A stretch of DNA of 23,133 nt from an uncultured Hyphomicrobiales bacterium (lineage in GTDB: Bacteria > Pseudomonadota > Alphaproteobacteria > Rhizobiales > Beijerinckiaceae): positions 1-23,133 of the forward strand of contig CAIVAX010000167.1 of assembly GCA_903903935.1 (NCBI GenBank), read 5' to 3'. A program made the position numbers and the translations under genes. Below, one piece after another: positions 7,045-15,756 of the stretch (position 1 is its first letter; each line of letters starts with the position of its first letter). Under the pieces are notes generated by a model. It was not told the DNA's origin. It searched no databases and saw only the letters and a program-made list of their open reading frames with translations.

Positions 7045-8268
7045 ATGCGGCGTGTCGCGATTACCGGATTGGGGATCGTCTCCTCCATTGGCAATAATGC
7101 TTCAGAAGTTCTGGCTTCTTTGCAAAGCTCGCGCTCGGGAATCATCCGCGCCGAGAAATATGCCGAATTGGGTTTTCGCTGTCAGGTGCATGGCGCGCCC
7201 ACACTCAATCCCGAAGATCTGGTGGATCGCCGCGCTATGCGCTTTCACGCCACAGGCACAGCCTGGAACCATGTGGCGATGGATCAGGCGATTGCCGATT
7301 CTGGCCTGACGCCTGAAGAGATTTCGCATGAGCGCACTGGCATTGTGATGGGCTCAGGTGGCCCCTCGGCGCGCACTTTGGTGGAATCAGCCGATATAGC
7401 GCGCAGCAAAGGACCCAAGCGCGTGGGGCCTTTTGCTGTGCCCAAAGCCATGTCCTCAACGGCATCGGCAACATTGGCGACCTGGTTCAAGATCAAGGGC
7501 GTCAATTATTCGATCTCTTCGGCCTGTGCGACATCGAGCCATTGCATCGGCAATGCGGCTGAGATGATTCAATATGGCAAGCAGGACATTATGTTTGCCG
7601 GTGGCTGTGAGGAACTCGACTGGACGCTGTCGGTGCTGTTTGATGCGATGGGCGCCATGTCCTCATCCTACAATGATACGCCTGCAACGGCCTCACGCGC
7701 TTATGACAAGACGCGCGATGGCTTTGTGATTGCAGGCGGCGCGGGCGTGCTTGTGCTCGAAGAAATGGAACATGCCAAAGCGCGCGGCGCTAAAATCTAT
7801 GCCGAGCTTGCTGGCTATGGCTGCACATCCGATGGCTATGATATGGTGGCGCCCTCTGGCGAAGGCGCCGAGCGCTGCATGCGCATGGCCCTTTCAACAG
7901 TGAAGACGCCGATTGATTACATCAATCCGCATGCCACCTCGACACCAGTTGGCGATCTGAAAGAAATTGAAGCCATTCGCAAAGTCTTTGGTGCAGGCGA
8001 TAAATGCCCGCCCATCTCAGCAACCAAATCCATCTCCGGCCATTCGCTGGGCGCTGCGGGCGTGCAAGAGGCGATATATTCGCTTTTGATGATGCAGAAT
8101 AATTTCATCACGCCGAGCGCCAATATCACTGAGCTTGATCCGGCTTTTAAAGATATGAATATCATTCGTCAAAGGCGCGACAATGTAGCTCTGAGAACCG
8201 TTATGTCGAATTCCTTCGGCTTTGGCGGCACCAATGCAACGCTGGTGTTTAAACATGTCGACGCCTGA
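7045..8268 (+). CDS. fabB: 3-oxoacyl-ACP synthase I (FabB)
   Basis: 407 residues. It condenses malonyl-ACP with acyl-ACP, including the cis-3-decenoyl-ACP made by FabA. Thiolase-fold landmarks: [15 protein letters not shown] at the start, the nucleophile [14 protein letters not shown] (Cys161), [11 protein letters not shown] (His296), [15 protein letters not shown] (Lys328, His333) and the C-terminal [15 protein letters not shown]. The active site is Cys-His-His, as in elongating ketosynthases. The ATG at 7045 follows AGGAG at good spacing. FabB rather than FabF is favoured by the adjacent fabA and by the sequence [23 protein letters not shown] region (read here as [19 protein letters not shown]). 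The last 14 bases overlap the start of fabI, so the two are translationally coupled. Confidence 0.95.
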   Translation: MRRVAITGLGIVSSIGNNASEVLASLQSSRSGIIRAEKYAELGFRCQVHGAPTLNPEDLVDRRAMRFHATGTAWNHVAMDQAIADSGLTPEEISHERTGIVMGSGGPSARTLVESADIARSKGPKRVGPFAVPKAMSSTASATLATWFKIKGVNYSISSACATSSHCIGNAAEMIQYGKQDIMFAGGCEELDWTLSVLFDAMGAMSSSYNDTPATASRAYDKTRDGFVIAGGAGVLVLEEMEHAKARGAKIYAELAGYGCTSDGYDMVAPSGEGAERCMRMALSTVKTPIDYINPHATSTPVGDLKEIEAIRKVFGAGDKCPPISATKSISGHSLGAAGVQEAIYSLLMMQNNFITPSANITELDPAFKDMNIIRQRRDNVALRTVMSNSFGFGGTNATLVFKHVDA

Positions 8269-9094
8269 GACTGTGATTCCCACTGGCACGTTGATGCAAG
8301 GCAAGCGCGGCCTGATTATGGGCGTGGCGAATGATCATTCAATTGCGTGGGGCATTGCGCAGGCGCTCAGAGCGCAAGGCGCTGAGCTGGCCTTCACTTA
8401 TCAGGGCGAGGCATTGGGCAAGCGTGTGCGGCCTCTGGCCGCAAGCCTAGGGTCCGATCTTGTTGTGCCCTGTGATGTGGAAGACATTGCCAGTGTCGAT
8501 GCTTTGTTTGACGAACTTAAAGCCAAATGGGGACGATTGGATTTTCTCGTTCATGCCATCGGCTTTTCTGACAAGAGCGAGCTCAAGGGCCGCTATATTG
8601 ACATGACCACGCGTGAGAATTTCGTTCGCACCATGGTCATTTCCTGCTTCTCCTTCACTGAATTGGCGCAGCGCGCCGCTCCCATGATGAATGAGGGAGG
8701 TACATTATTGACCCTCACCTATGGCGGCGCCACACGCGTCATGCCCAATTATAATGTGATGGGTCTTGCCAAAGCCGCGCTGGAATCCAGCGTGCGCTAT
8801 CTAGCCAGCGATCTGGGCCCCAATGGTCTTCGCGTGAATGCTTTGTCGGCTGGCCCGATCCGCACATTGGCGGGCGCAGGCATTGGCGAGGCGCGGGCCA
8901 TGTTCACCTTTCAGCGGGCCCATTCGCCGCTACGGCGCTCGCTGACGATTGAAGATGTCGGTGGCTCGGCTTTGTATCTGCTCTCGCCTTTGAGCGCGGG
9001 CGTGACAGGCGAGATTCATTTTGTCGATGCGGGCTATAATATCATCTCCATGCCACGGCCTGAGGATTTGCGTCAGGACGAGACAGAAGGCTGA
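8255..9094 (+). CDS. fabI: Enoyl-ACP reductase (NADH) FabI
   Basis: 279 residues. It reduces trans-2-enoyl-ACP to acyl-ACP in the last step of each elongation round and is the target of triclosan-type inhibitors. It is a short-chain dehydrogenase fold: [20 protein letters not shown] (16-35), the nucleotide loop peculiar to Fab[24 protein letters not shown] with Tyr156; and [13 protein letters not shown] with Tyr166 and Lys173. The Y-x9-Y-x6-K spacing is the FabI signature. The start codon ATG at 8255 lies inside the end of fab[20 protein letters not shown] resembles FabI N-termini of related bacteria. The fabA-fabB-fabI order is a common arrangement in Rhizobiales. Confidence 0.95.
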   Translation: MSTPETVIPTGTLMQGKRGLIMGVANDHSIAWGIAQALRAQGAELAFTYQGEALGKRVRPLAASLGSDLVVPCDVEDIASVDALFDELKAKWGRLDFLVHAIGFSDKSELKGRYIDMTTRENFVRTMVISCFSFTELAQRAAPMMNEGGTLLTLTYGGATRVMPNYNVMGLAKAALESSVRYLASDLGPNGLRVNALSAGPIRTLAGAGIGEARAMFTFQRAHSPLRRSLTIEDVGGSALYLLSPLSAGVTGEIHFVDAGYNIISMPRPEDLRQDETEG

Positions 9095-9141
9095 TTTTTT
9101 CGACTTCAGAAAATTTAACACTTTATCGCTAGATTATTTCA

Positions 9142-11022
9142 ATGGATGTTGGGCCGACCCTTATGGGTTGCCCCATCATCGCCGCCCCGTTGAGTACTCG
9201 CGATCTTATGTTGACCCAGTCAGATCTTAATCTATCCCGTGCATCGGCACAGACCTCGCTCAAAGAGGATGTGTTGCATCGCCTGCCCATTAGCACTTTA
9301 GCCTGTGCGCTTTGGCTGATCCTGTCGTTCATTTATTACCAAGCGCGCAGCGATCAAATCCTCGTCAGCTGGACCAGCCCTGATGATGCTTTGCGTTTGC
9401 TGCAAATCCGGCAATGGCTCGCTGGCGCCTCCTGGTTTGATTTGCACATTCCGCGCATGGGATTTGATCAATCCTATCTCTCGCATTGGTCACGTTTGAT
9501 TGATGCGCCCATTGGCGCGATGATCAAACTGTTTGGCCTTTTTCTGGAACCTGCGCGGGCGGATTATTGGGCGCTTGTCATCTGGCCGCTCTTGCCCTTT
9601 GTGCTGACGATTGTCGCCGTGGTTAAAACCACAGAACTGCTGGCTGGTCGTTATGCGGCTTTGATGGCGCTTTTCAGCATATTATTTTTGTTTCTGGGGC
9701 ATATGCAATTTACCCCCGGCAGCATTGATCATCATAATGTGCAGATCATGCTGGCAATGGCCTTTATCTATGCCAGCCTGCGTGCGCCACAAGACCAAAA
9801 ATGGGCATTAGGGGCGGGAGTTCTTGTCGCCTTGGCGCTGGCGATTGGAATTGAATCGCTGGCTCTGCTGGCAATTGCTCAGGGCGCTTATGTTCTGCGC
9901 TTTGTTTTTGATCCGCACACAACGCGCCATTTAAAAACCTTTGGCCTGTCTTTGGCGATCAGTGGTCTTAGCGTGTTTGTGCTGACCATTCCGCCCTCGC
10001 TGTATCAGCTGACAGCCTGTGATGCGTTTGCGGTGAATTGGCTGGGTATGCTTTTGGTCGGCGGGCTGGGATTGACGCTGATGGATTGGGCGCAGCAGCG
10101 TGGTCTGACATCCTCTTGGCAACAGAGAGTGGTCTTGGCTGGTGGGCTTGGTGGGCTCACGATTGGCGTTTTTCTTGGGATTGAGCCAGCCTGTCTCAAA
10201 GGACCCTTTGCGCAATTTGATCCGCGTTTATTTCCGCTCTGGCTTGATCACACGCAAGAAATGCGACCCATTGGCGGAGTGTTTGCGCAATCGCTGACCA
10301 CAGGTCTGTCGATTTATTATTTCCCTATCCTTGCAATGCTTGTGGCACTTTTGCTGTGCCTCAGAGACAGACGGGTTGAGACCTTCATTCTCACTGCCCT
10401 TTTGCTGAGCGCAGTCGTTTTGGGCTGCATTAATGTGCGGCAAATCATCTATGCCCATTGGCTCGGTGTGATCTTGGTCTCGCTCTATGCATTTGCGCAG
10501 CTCAAAGAGCGCCTTTGGTCCTTTGATCCTCGATCCATCGGATTTTTGGTTTTTCTCAATCCTTTCCTTTTGCCCAATCTACCTATGTTGGGAATGGCTC
10601 ACGCTGAACCACACCCCACACACAGCTCCTCGCAAATGTGTTATCAAGCTGCCACTTATCAGCAGCTGGCCAGCTTGCCGCCGGGGTTGGTATTCGCGGA
10701 TTTGAATCTCGCCAGCACGATTTTGCTGCTCACCCCCCATCGCATTGTCGCGGGTCCCTATCATCGGCTCAATGAGGATATCGTCTTTGCCAAACAGATG
10801 ATGCAGATGGAGCCTAGGGGAGCGATTGCGGCTTTGCGAGATCGCGGTATTGGCTATGTGGTCACCTGTGCCAGCTTTAATGAGCCGATTGTCAGCACAC
10901 AGGATCCCGATAAGGCTTTGTATCCTGCGCTGATTTCAGAGCATGTCCCTGATGATCTCGAGCGCTTGCACCCCGCCGGCCAAGAATTACAAATTTGGCG
11001 GATCAAGCCCAAGGCTGAGTAA
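9142..11022 (+). CDS. Polytopic membrane protein, GT-C/STT3-AglB-like glycosyltransferase family
   Basis: Up to 626 residues with about 11 to 12 hydrophobic segments and a soluble C-terminal domain (roughly 505-626). The first periplasmic loop carries SPDDALRLLQIRQWLAGASWFDL (79-101) and SHWSRLIDAPIG (114-125); a second loop carries PGSIDHHNVQ (192-201). Acidic-pair, HWSRL and DHHNVQ motifs of this kind occur in oligosaccharyltransferase catalytic subunits (STT3, AglB, PglB) and in related GT-C enzymes using lipid-linked sugars. The WWDYG acceptor motif of true STT3 proteins is not visible. I therefore call it GT-C-like, and the reaction is inference. Start is uncertain: ATG 9142 has no clear Shine-Dalgarno, and ATG 9208 is an alternative. 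It is 47 bases after fabI. No glycan synthesis genes adjoin it. Confidence 0.6.
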   Translation: MDVGPTLMGCPIIAAPLSTRDLMLTQSDLNLSRASAQTSLKEDVLHRLPISTLACALWLILSFIYYQARSDQILVSWTSPDDALRLLQIRQWLAGASWFDLHIPRMGFDQSYLSHWSRLIDAPIGAMIKLFGLFLEPARADYWALVIWPLLPFVLTIVAVVKTTELLAGRYAALMALFSILFLFLGHMQFTPGSIDHHNVQIMLAMAFIYASLRAPQDQKWALGAGVLVALALAIGIESLALLAIAQGAYVLRFVFDPHTTRHLKTFGLSLAISGLSVFVLTIPPSLYQLTACDAFAVNWLGMLLVGGLGLTLMDWAQQRGLTSSWQQRVVLAGGLGGLTIGVFLGIEPACLKGPFAQFDPRLFPLWLDHTQEMRPIGGVFAQSLTTGLSIYYFPILAMLVALLLCLRDRRVETFILTALLLSAVVLGCINVRQIIYAHWLGVILVSLYAFAQLKERLWSFDPRSIGFLVFLNPFLLPNLPMLGMAHAEPHPTHSSSQMCYQAATYQQLASLPPGLVFADLNLASTILLLTPHRIVAGPYHRLNEDIVFAKQMMQMEPRGAIAALRDRGIGYVVTCASFNEPIVSTQDPDKALYPALISEHVPDDLERLHPAGQELQIWRIKPKAE

Positions 11023-11038
11023 AAAAGGCTGAGTAAAA
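11011..11038. repeat. 14-base tandem duplication across a stop codon
   Basis: AAGGCTGAGTAAAA occurs twice, exactly and directly adjacent, at 11011-11024 and 11025-11038. The first copy contains the last codons and the TAA stop (11020-11022) of the GT-C-like gene; the second is a duplicate in the gap. Confidence 0.9.
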
Positions 11039-11048
11039 GTGCTCAGCC
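11021..11048 (-). terminator. Possible minus-strand intrinsic terminator
   Basis: GGCTGAG (11027-11033) pairs with CTCAGCC (11042-11048) across an 8-base loop. Read on the minus strand the stem is followed by TTTTTT (11026 to 11021), the form of a Rho-independent terminator. No minus-strand gene is present just before it, and on the plus strand no T-run follows, so its function is doubtful. It could limit antisense transcription into the upstream gene. Confidence 0.35.
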
Positions 11049-11125
11049 AAGATGAACAAAGCTTAATTTGAAAAGAGGTCGGCAGGGAGGTACTCTCTTC
11101 CTGCCTCTTTCAGGAGCTTTATAGG

Positions 11126-12052
11126 ATGTCCCATCATCGCAAAATTGTGCTTGGTCTTATCCTCGCTACTACGACCAGCCTCATCGGCCTGGCAGCCTTT
11201 GCTCAACAACGCGGGCCTGAAGATCGCCCTCGCGCCCGCGCCGAGCGCCCTGCCTTGAGCGATGAAGATCGCACTGCTTTTCAAGATGCCAGATTAGCAG
11301 CATTGCGGGCTGGATTGCGCCTTACTCCTGATCAAGACAAGCTTTGGCCTGCTCTTGAAACAGCTTTGCGCGATATGGCGAAAAACCGTCCCGATATGCA
11401 GAGGCCCCAAACTTCTGAAGGCCAGAAAACTGCTGATAGCCAAAAAGCTGCTGAAGGCCCGCAGGCGGGCGCCAATCCCTTTGCGCGCCTGCGCGAACGC
11501 GGCGAGGCGGACCGCGCGCGCGGCGAAGCAGCGGTCAAAATGGCTGATGCCGCCAGCCCTTTGTGGAACAGTCTGACAGACGAGCAGAAGAAGCGCTTTC
11601 CCCTGCTCATGCGCTCTATGATGGGTCCCTCTGACCGCATGGCAGGATCGATGATGGCAGGCCCCATGATGGAAAACCCGATGATGTCTCGCCCTGACAG
11701 GCGCAATGAGGATATGCAAAGGCGCGGTCCTCCAAGACGCGATGAGGGCGCGGACACGCGCCGCCGCCAGCGTCCTGATCGGGATGAGGAGATGAAGCCC
11801 TCTGATCGCGCTGAGCCGCCAGCTATGGAGCATGGCGAAGATCACGACATGCAGGGCCGTTTTGATCGCCGTATGCCGCCAGATGGCATGCGCAATCGAC
11901 AAGAGCGTCCCGAGAGACAAGATCGTCAAGATAGACAAGAGCGCCGCGATCGGCCTGAGCGCAGCAGCGATAGACCCGAACAGCGCGGCGATCTTCCTGC
12001 GACCATTTTCCCGATTCGCTCGATGGGACCTGTCGAGCGGATTTATCCATAG
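11126..12052 (+). CDS. Secreted Spy/CpxP-like LTXXQ protein with Met-rich and charged tail
   Basis: 308 residues. A signal peptide covers residues 1-26 (positive start, LGLILATTTSLIGLAAFA, then QQRG). The mature N-terminal part contains LRAGLRLTPDQDKLWPALETALRDMA, the LTxxQ motif of the Spy/CpxP family, and ASPLWNSLTDEQKKRFPLLMRSMM, a second LTxxQ-like helix. Such proteins are periplasmic chaperone-like or stress-sensor helical proteins. The C-terminal half is unusual: a Met-rich stretch (about 171-190, SMMAGPMMENPMM) that could bind Cu(I) or similar metals, then a long low-complexity region of Arg, Asp, Gln, Glu and Pro (RQERPERQDRQDRQERRDRP). AGGAG lies nine bases before the ATG. An imperfect hairpin (11072-11110) ends two bases before this Shine-Dalgarno and might influence translation. 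Metal binding is inference. Confidence 0.75.
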   Translation: MSHHRKIVLGLILATTTSLIGLAAFAQQRGPEDRPRARAERPALSDEDRTAFQDARLAALRAGLRLTPDQDKLWPALETALRDMAKNRPDMQRPQTSEGQKTADSQKAAEGPQAGANPFARLRERGEADRARGEAAVKMADAASPLWNSLTDEQKKRFPLLMRSMMGPSDRMAGSMMAGPMMENPMMSRPDRRNEDMQRRGPPRRDEGADTRRRQRPDRDEEMKPSDRAEPPAMEHGEDHDMQGRFDRRMPPDGMRNRQERPERQDRQDRQERRDRPERSSDRPEQRGDLPATIFPIRSMGPVERIYP

Positions 12053-12097
12053 ACGCGCCCATCCCTGAGCCCTAATCTTGCCTCATGGGAGGCGGAT

Positions 12098-13261
12098 TTG
12101 GATCAGCATTCGAACATAGCATCACATCAGGGGATTGACTCCAGCGATCCCTTGAAAGCTCCCGCGCCGCTTGTGATCGCCAAGCAGGGTTATTTCTTTG
12201 TTGGCGGGCAATATTTTGAAGGGCCTGATGGTCGCTATATGGGCGGCCAGATGTATGTCGAATATCAAATCCCGCATCATCAAACCAAGCCCTGGCCGAT
12301 TGTCTTCTTCTCTGGTGGCGGACAGAGCGGCCTGAATTATACGGGCACGCCGGATGGGCGCGAGGGCTGGGTGCAGTATTTTCTGCGCCAAGGCTATGCC
12401 ACTTATGTTCTCGATCAGCCGGCGCGTGGACGCTCGCCCTGGCATCCAGAAATGGGGGCCCTAACGCGCCATTCCACGCAACGTGTGGAGCGCCAATTTA
12501 CCGCACCCGCCAGCGCGCGCCTCTGGCCGCAAGCGCATTTGCACACGCAATTTCCCGGAAGCGGGCAATTTGGCGATCCGATCTTTGATCAGACCTTGGC
12601 GCAGAATTTTCCCTCCCTCGCCAGTTTTGCCCGCCAACAAGAGCTCAATCGCGATGCAGGCGCAGCCCTGCTCGACAAAATTGGTCCCGCGATTTTGCTC
12701 ACCCATTCGCAATCTGGCACTTTTGGTTGGCTGGTGGCTGATGCACGGCCGGGATTGGTCAAGGCCATTCTCGCAATCGAGCCCTCGGGCCCGCCCGTTT
12801 ATGACAATGTGACGATTGGTGCGCCCGATTGGTTCAAAGAAGGGCCCTTCACCAAGCCCTATGGGTTGACCGCTGCGCCTTTGGCTTATGATCCACCGCT
12901 GCAAGATGGCGAGCAACTTGCCTTTGTGCGGCAAGACACAGCCGATGGGCCCGAACTGGTGCGCTGCTGGTCACAGGCTGAACCCGCCCGGCAGCTCACC
13001 CATTTGCGCGATGTGCCTGTGCTGATTGTGCAAGGCGAGGCCTCTTATCACGCACCCTTTGATCATTGCACGCAGGCCTATCTCGAACAGGCTGGTGTTG
13101 CGGTGTCTTATCTGCGCCTGGCTGATCATGGGCAAAGCGGCAATGGTCATATGCTGATGATCGAAAAAAATAATCATGAGATTGCGGCACTGATCGCGCA
13201 ATGGATGCAGACTCATTTCACATGGCCCCATGCAGACATACCGACACAGGACAGACCGTGA
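12098..13261 (+). CDS. Alpha/beta hydrolase, probable esterase
   Basis: 387 residues with no signal peptide. It has an alpha/beta-hydrolase layout: PIVFFSGGGQSGLNY (67-81) as oxyanion region, YVLDQPARGRSPWHP (103-117), the nucleophile elbow LTHSQSGTFGWL with Ser205, LAIEPSGPP (Glu228, a possible acid), VLIVQGEASYHAP (308-320) and NGHMLMIEKNNHEIA with His351 as likely base. The start is TTG at 12098, with GGGAGG five bases upstream; no ATG gives a full-length start. The final TGA (13259-13261) overlaps the GTG start of selO, so the two are translationally coupled. Proteins of this shape are annotated only as esterases or hydrolases, and I cannot name the substrate. Coupling to selO could mean a shared stress role or only shared transcription. 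Confidence 0.8.
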   Translation: MDQHSNIASHQGIDSSDPLKAPAPLVIAKQGYFFVGGQYFEGPDGRYMGGQMYVEYQIPHHQTKPWPIVFFSGGGQSGLNYTGTPDGREGWVQYFLRQGYATYVLDQPARGRSPWHPEMGALTRHSTQRVERQFTAPASARLWPQAHLHTQFPGSGQFGDPIFDQTLAQNFPSLASFARQQELNRDAGAALLDKIGPAILLTHSQSGTFGWLVADARPGLVKAILAIEPSGPPVYDNVTIGAPDWFKEGPFTKPYGLTAAPLAYDPPLQDGEQLAFVRQDTADGPELVRCWSQAEPARQLTHLRDVPVLIVQGEASYHAPFDHCTQAYLEQAGVAVSYLRLADHGQSGNGHMLMIEKNNHEIAALIAQWMQTHFTWPHADIPTQDRP

Positions 13262-14748
13262 GTGATAGAGTGCAAAATGAGACGAGTGCTGATCGTTTGT
13301 TGAACGCTCTGGGCAATGTCTATCTGCGTTTGCCAGAGAGTGCTTATGCGCGCCACACGCCACAGCCCGTTGAGCAGCCGCAATTGATCTATTTCAATCG
13401 CGCCTTGGCGCAAGAGCTCAAGCTTAATCTTGATCTCTCCAACGACGAGCAATTGGCGCATATTTTTGCAGGAACGCATCTGCCCCAACACGCGCAGCCC
13501 ATTGCCCTCGCCTATGCAGGCCATCAATTTGGCTATTTCAATCCCCATATGGGTGATGGCCGTGCGCTGCTGTTGGGAACAGTGGAAGATCAAAACGGCC
13601 ATTTACGCGATTTGCAATTCAAAGGCTCGGGCCCCACGCCTTATTCCAGACGCGGCGATGGTCTGGCGGCGCTTGGGCCTGTGTTGCGCGAAACAATCGT
13701 CAGTGAGGCCATGCAGGCTCTGGGCATTGCGACCACACGCACATTAGCTGCCATTGCGACACATCAGCCAGTCTATCGCGAAAAAAAGCTGCCGGGCGCT
13801 GTGCTCACGCGCGTGGCGCGCAGTCATATTCGTATTGGCACGTTTGAATATTGTGCTGCCCGCGGCGATCAAGCTTTGCTCAGAGCCTATCTTGATCTGG
13901 CAATTGAGCGGCATGATCCTGATCTGATCGGCATGGCCAATCCGGCGCTGGCCTTTCTCAAGCGTGTGATTGCGCGGCAAGCCAGCCTGATTGCACAATG
14001 GATGCAGATTGGGTTTATCCATGGCGTGATGAATACAGATAATATGACAGTCAGCGGTGAGACGATTGACTATGGTCCGTGCGCTTTTATCGATCACTTC
14101 AGCCATGACAAATGTTTTAGCTCGATTGATGAAATGGGCCGCTATGCCTATGGCAATCAACCCAAGATTGGTTTGTGGAATCTCACACGTCTGGCGCAAG
14201 CGTTATTGAGTGAGATTGATCCTGACCAAGACAAGGCCATTGAGCTGGCACGTGCTGCGCTTGAGGAGTTTCAACCCCTTTATACCCATGAATGGCTCAA
14301 AGCCATGCGGGCAAAGCTCGGGTTGTACACCCGTGAAGAAACTGATCAGGCCTTGATCAAGGACTGTCTTGATCAATTCGAGGCCCATAAGCTCGACTTC
14401 ACTTTGACTTTTCGCGATCTGAGCGAAGCTGCGCAGAGTCAAAAGATCAGCGCGGCTTATCTGCCGATGCAAGATTGGTTTGATCAATGGCAGGCGAGAT
14501 TGACCCGTCAGCCGCAGTCAAGAGATGAGGCGTCCGCGCTCATGCGCTCGGTCAATCCCCGTTTCATTCCTCGCACGCATCGCATTGAAGAGGCCATTGA
14601 GGCTGCGATCACGACAGATGATTATTCTTTGTTTCATACGCTGATGAGAGTGCTCGCCAAGCCCTATGAAGAACAACCCCTGATGGCCGCCTATGCCGAG
14701 CCGCCCCGCGATGATGAGCGCGTGCTGGTGACCTTTTGCGGGACTTAA
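13258..14748 (+). CDS. selO: Protein adenylyltransferase SelO (YdiU)
   Basis: 496 residues. SelO is a pseudokinase-fold enzyme that transfers AMP from ATP to Ser, Thr or Tyr of proteins and is linked to oxidative stress responses. Visible: FGYFNPHMGDGRALLLG (91-107), DLQFKGSGPTPYSRRGDG (118-135) with Lys122, AIATHQPVYREKKLPGAVLTRVARSHIRIGTFEY (165-198), IHGVMNTDNM (254-263) with Asp261 and Asn262, and DYGPCAFID (271-279) with Asp271, the metal and catalytic positions. Bacterial homologues have a Cys near the C-terminus where the animal protein has selenocysteine; here it is Cys494 (TFCGT). The GTG start at 13258 overlaps the stop of the preceding hydrolase (GTGA), and AGGA lies about six bases upstream. 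Its TAA stop overlaps the stop of the minus-strand aldolase. Confidence 0.93.
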   Translation: MSDRVQNETSADRLLNALGNVYLRLPESAYARHTPQPVEQPQLIYFNRALAQELKLNLDLSNDEQLAHIFAGTHLPQHAQPIALAYAGHQFGYFNPHMGDGRALLLGTVEDQNGHLRDLQFKGSGPTPYSRRGDGLAALGPVLRETIVSEAMQALGIATTRTLAAIATHQPVYREKKLPGAVLTRVARSHIRIGTFEYCAARGDQALLRAYLDLAIERHDPDLIGMANPALAFLKRVIARQASLIAQWMQIGFIHGVMNTDNMTVSGETIDYGPCAFIDHFSHDKCFSSIDEMGRYAYGNQPKIGLWNLTRLAQALLSEIDPDQDKAIELARAALEEFQPLYTHEWLKAMRAKLGLYTREETDQALIKDCLDQFEAHKLDFTLTFRDLSEAAQSQKISAAYLPMQDWFDQWQARLTRQPQSRDEASALMRSVNPRFIPRTHRIEEAIEAAITTDDYSLFHTLMRVLAKPYEEQPLMAAYAEPPRDDERVLVTFCGT

Positions 14749-15515
14749 GATTTGTAGAGTTTAACCAGCGCATCGGCGCCGCGCGCAATCAATCCAAGGT
14801 CACTTCCTGTGGCCACAAAGCTAAAGCCATCCGTCAGAACTTTGCGACAATCCTGTTCCCGCGCCGATAAAAAGCCCGCCGCTTTGCCCTGTGCGCGCGC
14901 TTGTGCGCCCACATCAAGAATGGTCGGCCAAACTTCAGGCCGATCCCAATCATTGGGAAAGCCAAAATCGGTCGATAGATCGGCTGGTCCAACAAACAGA
15001 CCATCAATCCCCTCAACAGCAGCGATTTCGTGACTGAGCGCTGCGGCCTTGCGGGTTTCAATCTGCGCCAGAACGCAGATTTGTGACTCGGCGCGGCGAA
15101 AATAATCTGGCACACGGCCATAGAGATTGGCCCGTGTTGTTCCTGCAACGCCTCTTATGCCCTTGGGCGGATAGCGCGTGGCAGCCACGGCCAGACGCGC
15201 CTCATCCGCACTTTGGATGAAGGGAAACAGAAAGCTGCGCACACCGCAATCGAGCAGGTGTTTGACGAGCACAGGATCATTCCAAGGCAGACGGATGATG
15301 GGTTCTGCCGTCCCGCCCACAAGACTGCGTAATTGATGCATAACATCGCCCACATCATTGGGCGAATGTTCCATATCAATCACCAGCCAATCAAAGCCCG
15401 CCGAGGCCACGGCTTCGCACACACTTGGTGCGCAGGACATCAGCCACAGACCAATCTGCACCTTTTTATCGGCAAGGGCCTGTTTGAAATGATTGATGGG
15501 AAGATCGCTCTGCAT
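14745..15515 (-). CDS. HpcH/HpaI family class II aldolase
   Basis: 256 residues. These metal-dependent aldolases cleave or form 2-keto acids such as 4-hydroxy-2-oxoheptanedioate, 2-keto-3-deoxy-glucarate or 2-keto-3-deoxy-rhamnonate, giving pyruvate plus an aldehyde. Family landmarks: QIGLWLMSCAPSVCEAVASAGFDWLVIDMEHSP (20-52) with His50, IIRLPWND with Arg75, GVRSFLFPFIQSADEA, KGIRGVAGTTRANLYG, LAQIETRKA with metal-ligand Glu153, and GLFVGPADLSTDFG with metal-ligand Asp179. I chose the ATG at 15513-15515 because AGGAAAGG lies about eight bases upstream; an ATG six bases earlier is too near it. No companion genes of aromatic or sugar-acid breakdown are adjacent, so the physiological substrate is open. 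It converges on selO with a 4-base stop overlap. Confidence 0.9.
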   Translation of the reverse strand: MQSDLPINHFKQALADKKVQIGLWLMSCAPSVCEAVASAGFDWLVIDMEHSPNDVGDVMHQLRSLVGGTAEPIIRLPWNDPVLVKHLLDCGVRSFLFPFIQSADEARLAVAATRYPPKGIRGVAGTTRANLYGRVPDYFRRAESQICVLAQIETRKAAALSHEIAAVEGIDGLFVGPADLSTDFGFPNDWDRPEVWPTILDVGAQARAQGKAAGFLSAREQDCRKVLTDGFSFVATGSDLGLIARGADALVKLYKS

Positions 15516-15756
15516 CCACATATCCTTTCCTGTCACGCCGAGATTGCAGACCAGCCGCCGGCACACAAGTCAGACTTGCGGTCAGATTGATAAATTTTTG
15601 GGATTACCTGTTGGACGCACAAAAGTTAAATTTTGAAGGATTGATCCCGCCAGGCTCAAGGTCTCAGTGCTTACCGCCGCGCGTTTACCCCGTCAGAGTC
15701 TCATGCTATCTTCATTGTATGTCAAAGACCATCTCGCACGCAGCATGGAGGGTGAA

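Noticed and set aside
14730..14748. Possible selenocysteine at the end of SelO
   Set aside because: The codon at the conserved position is TGC (Cys494) and the stop is TAA, so no UGA recoding is needed.
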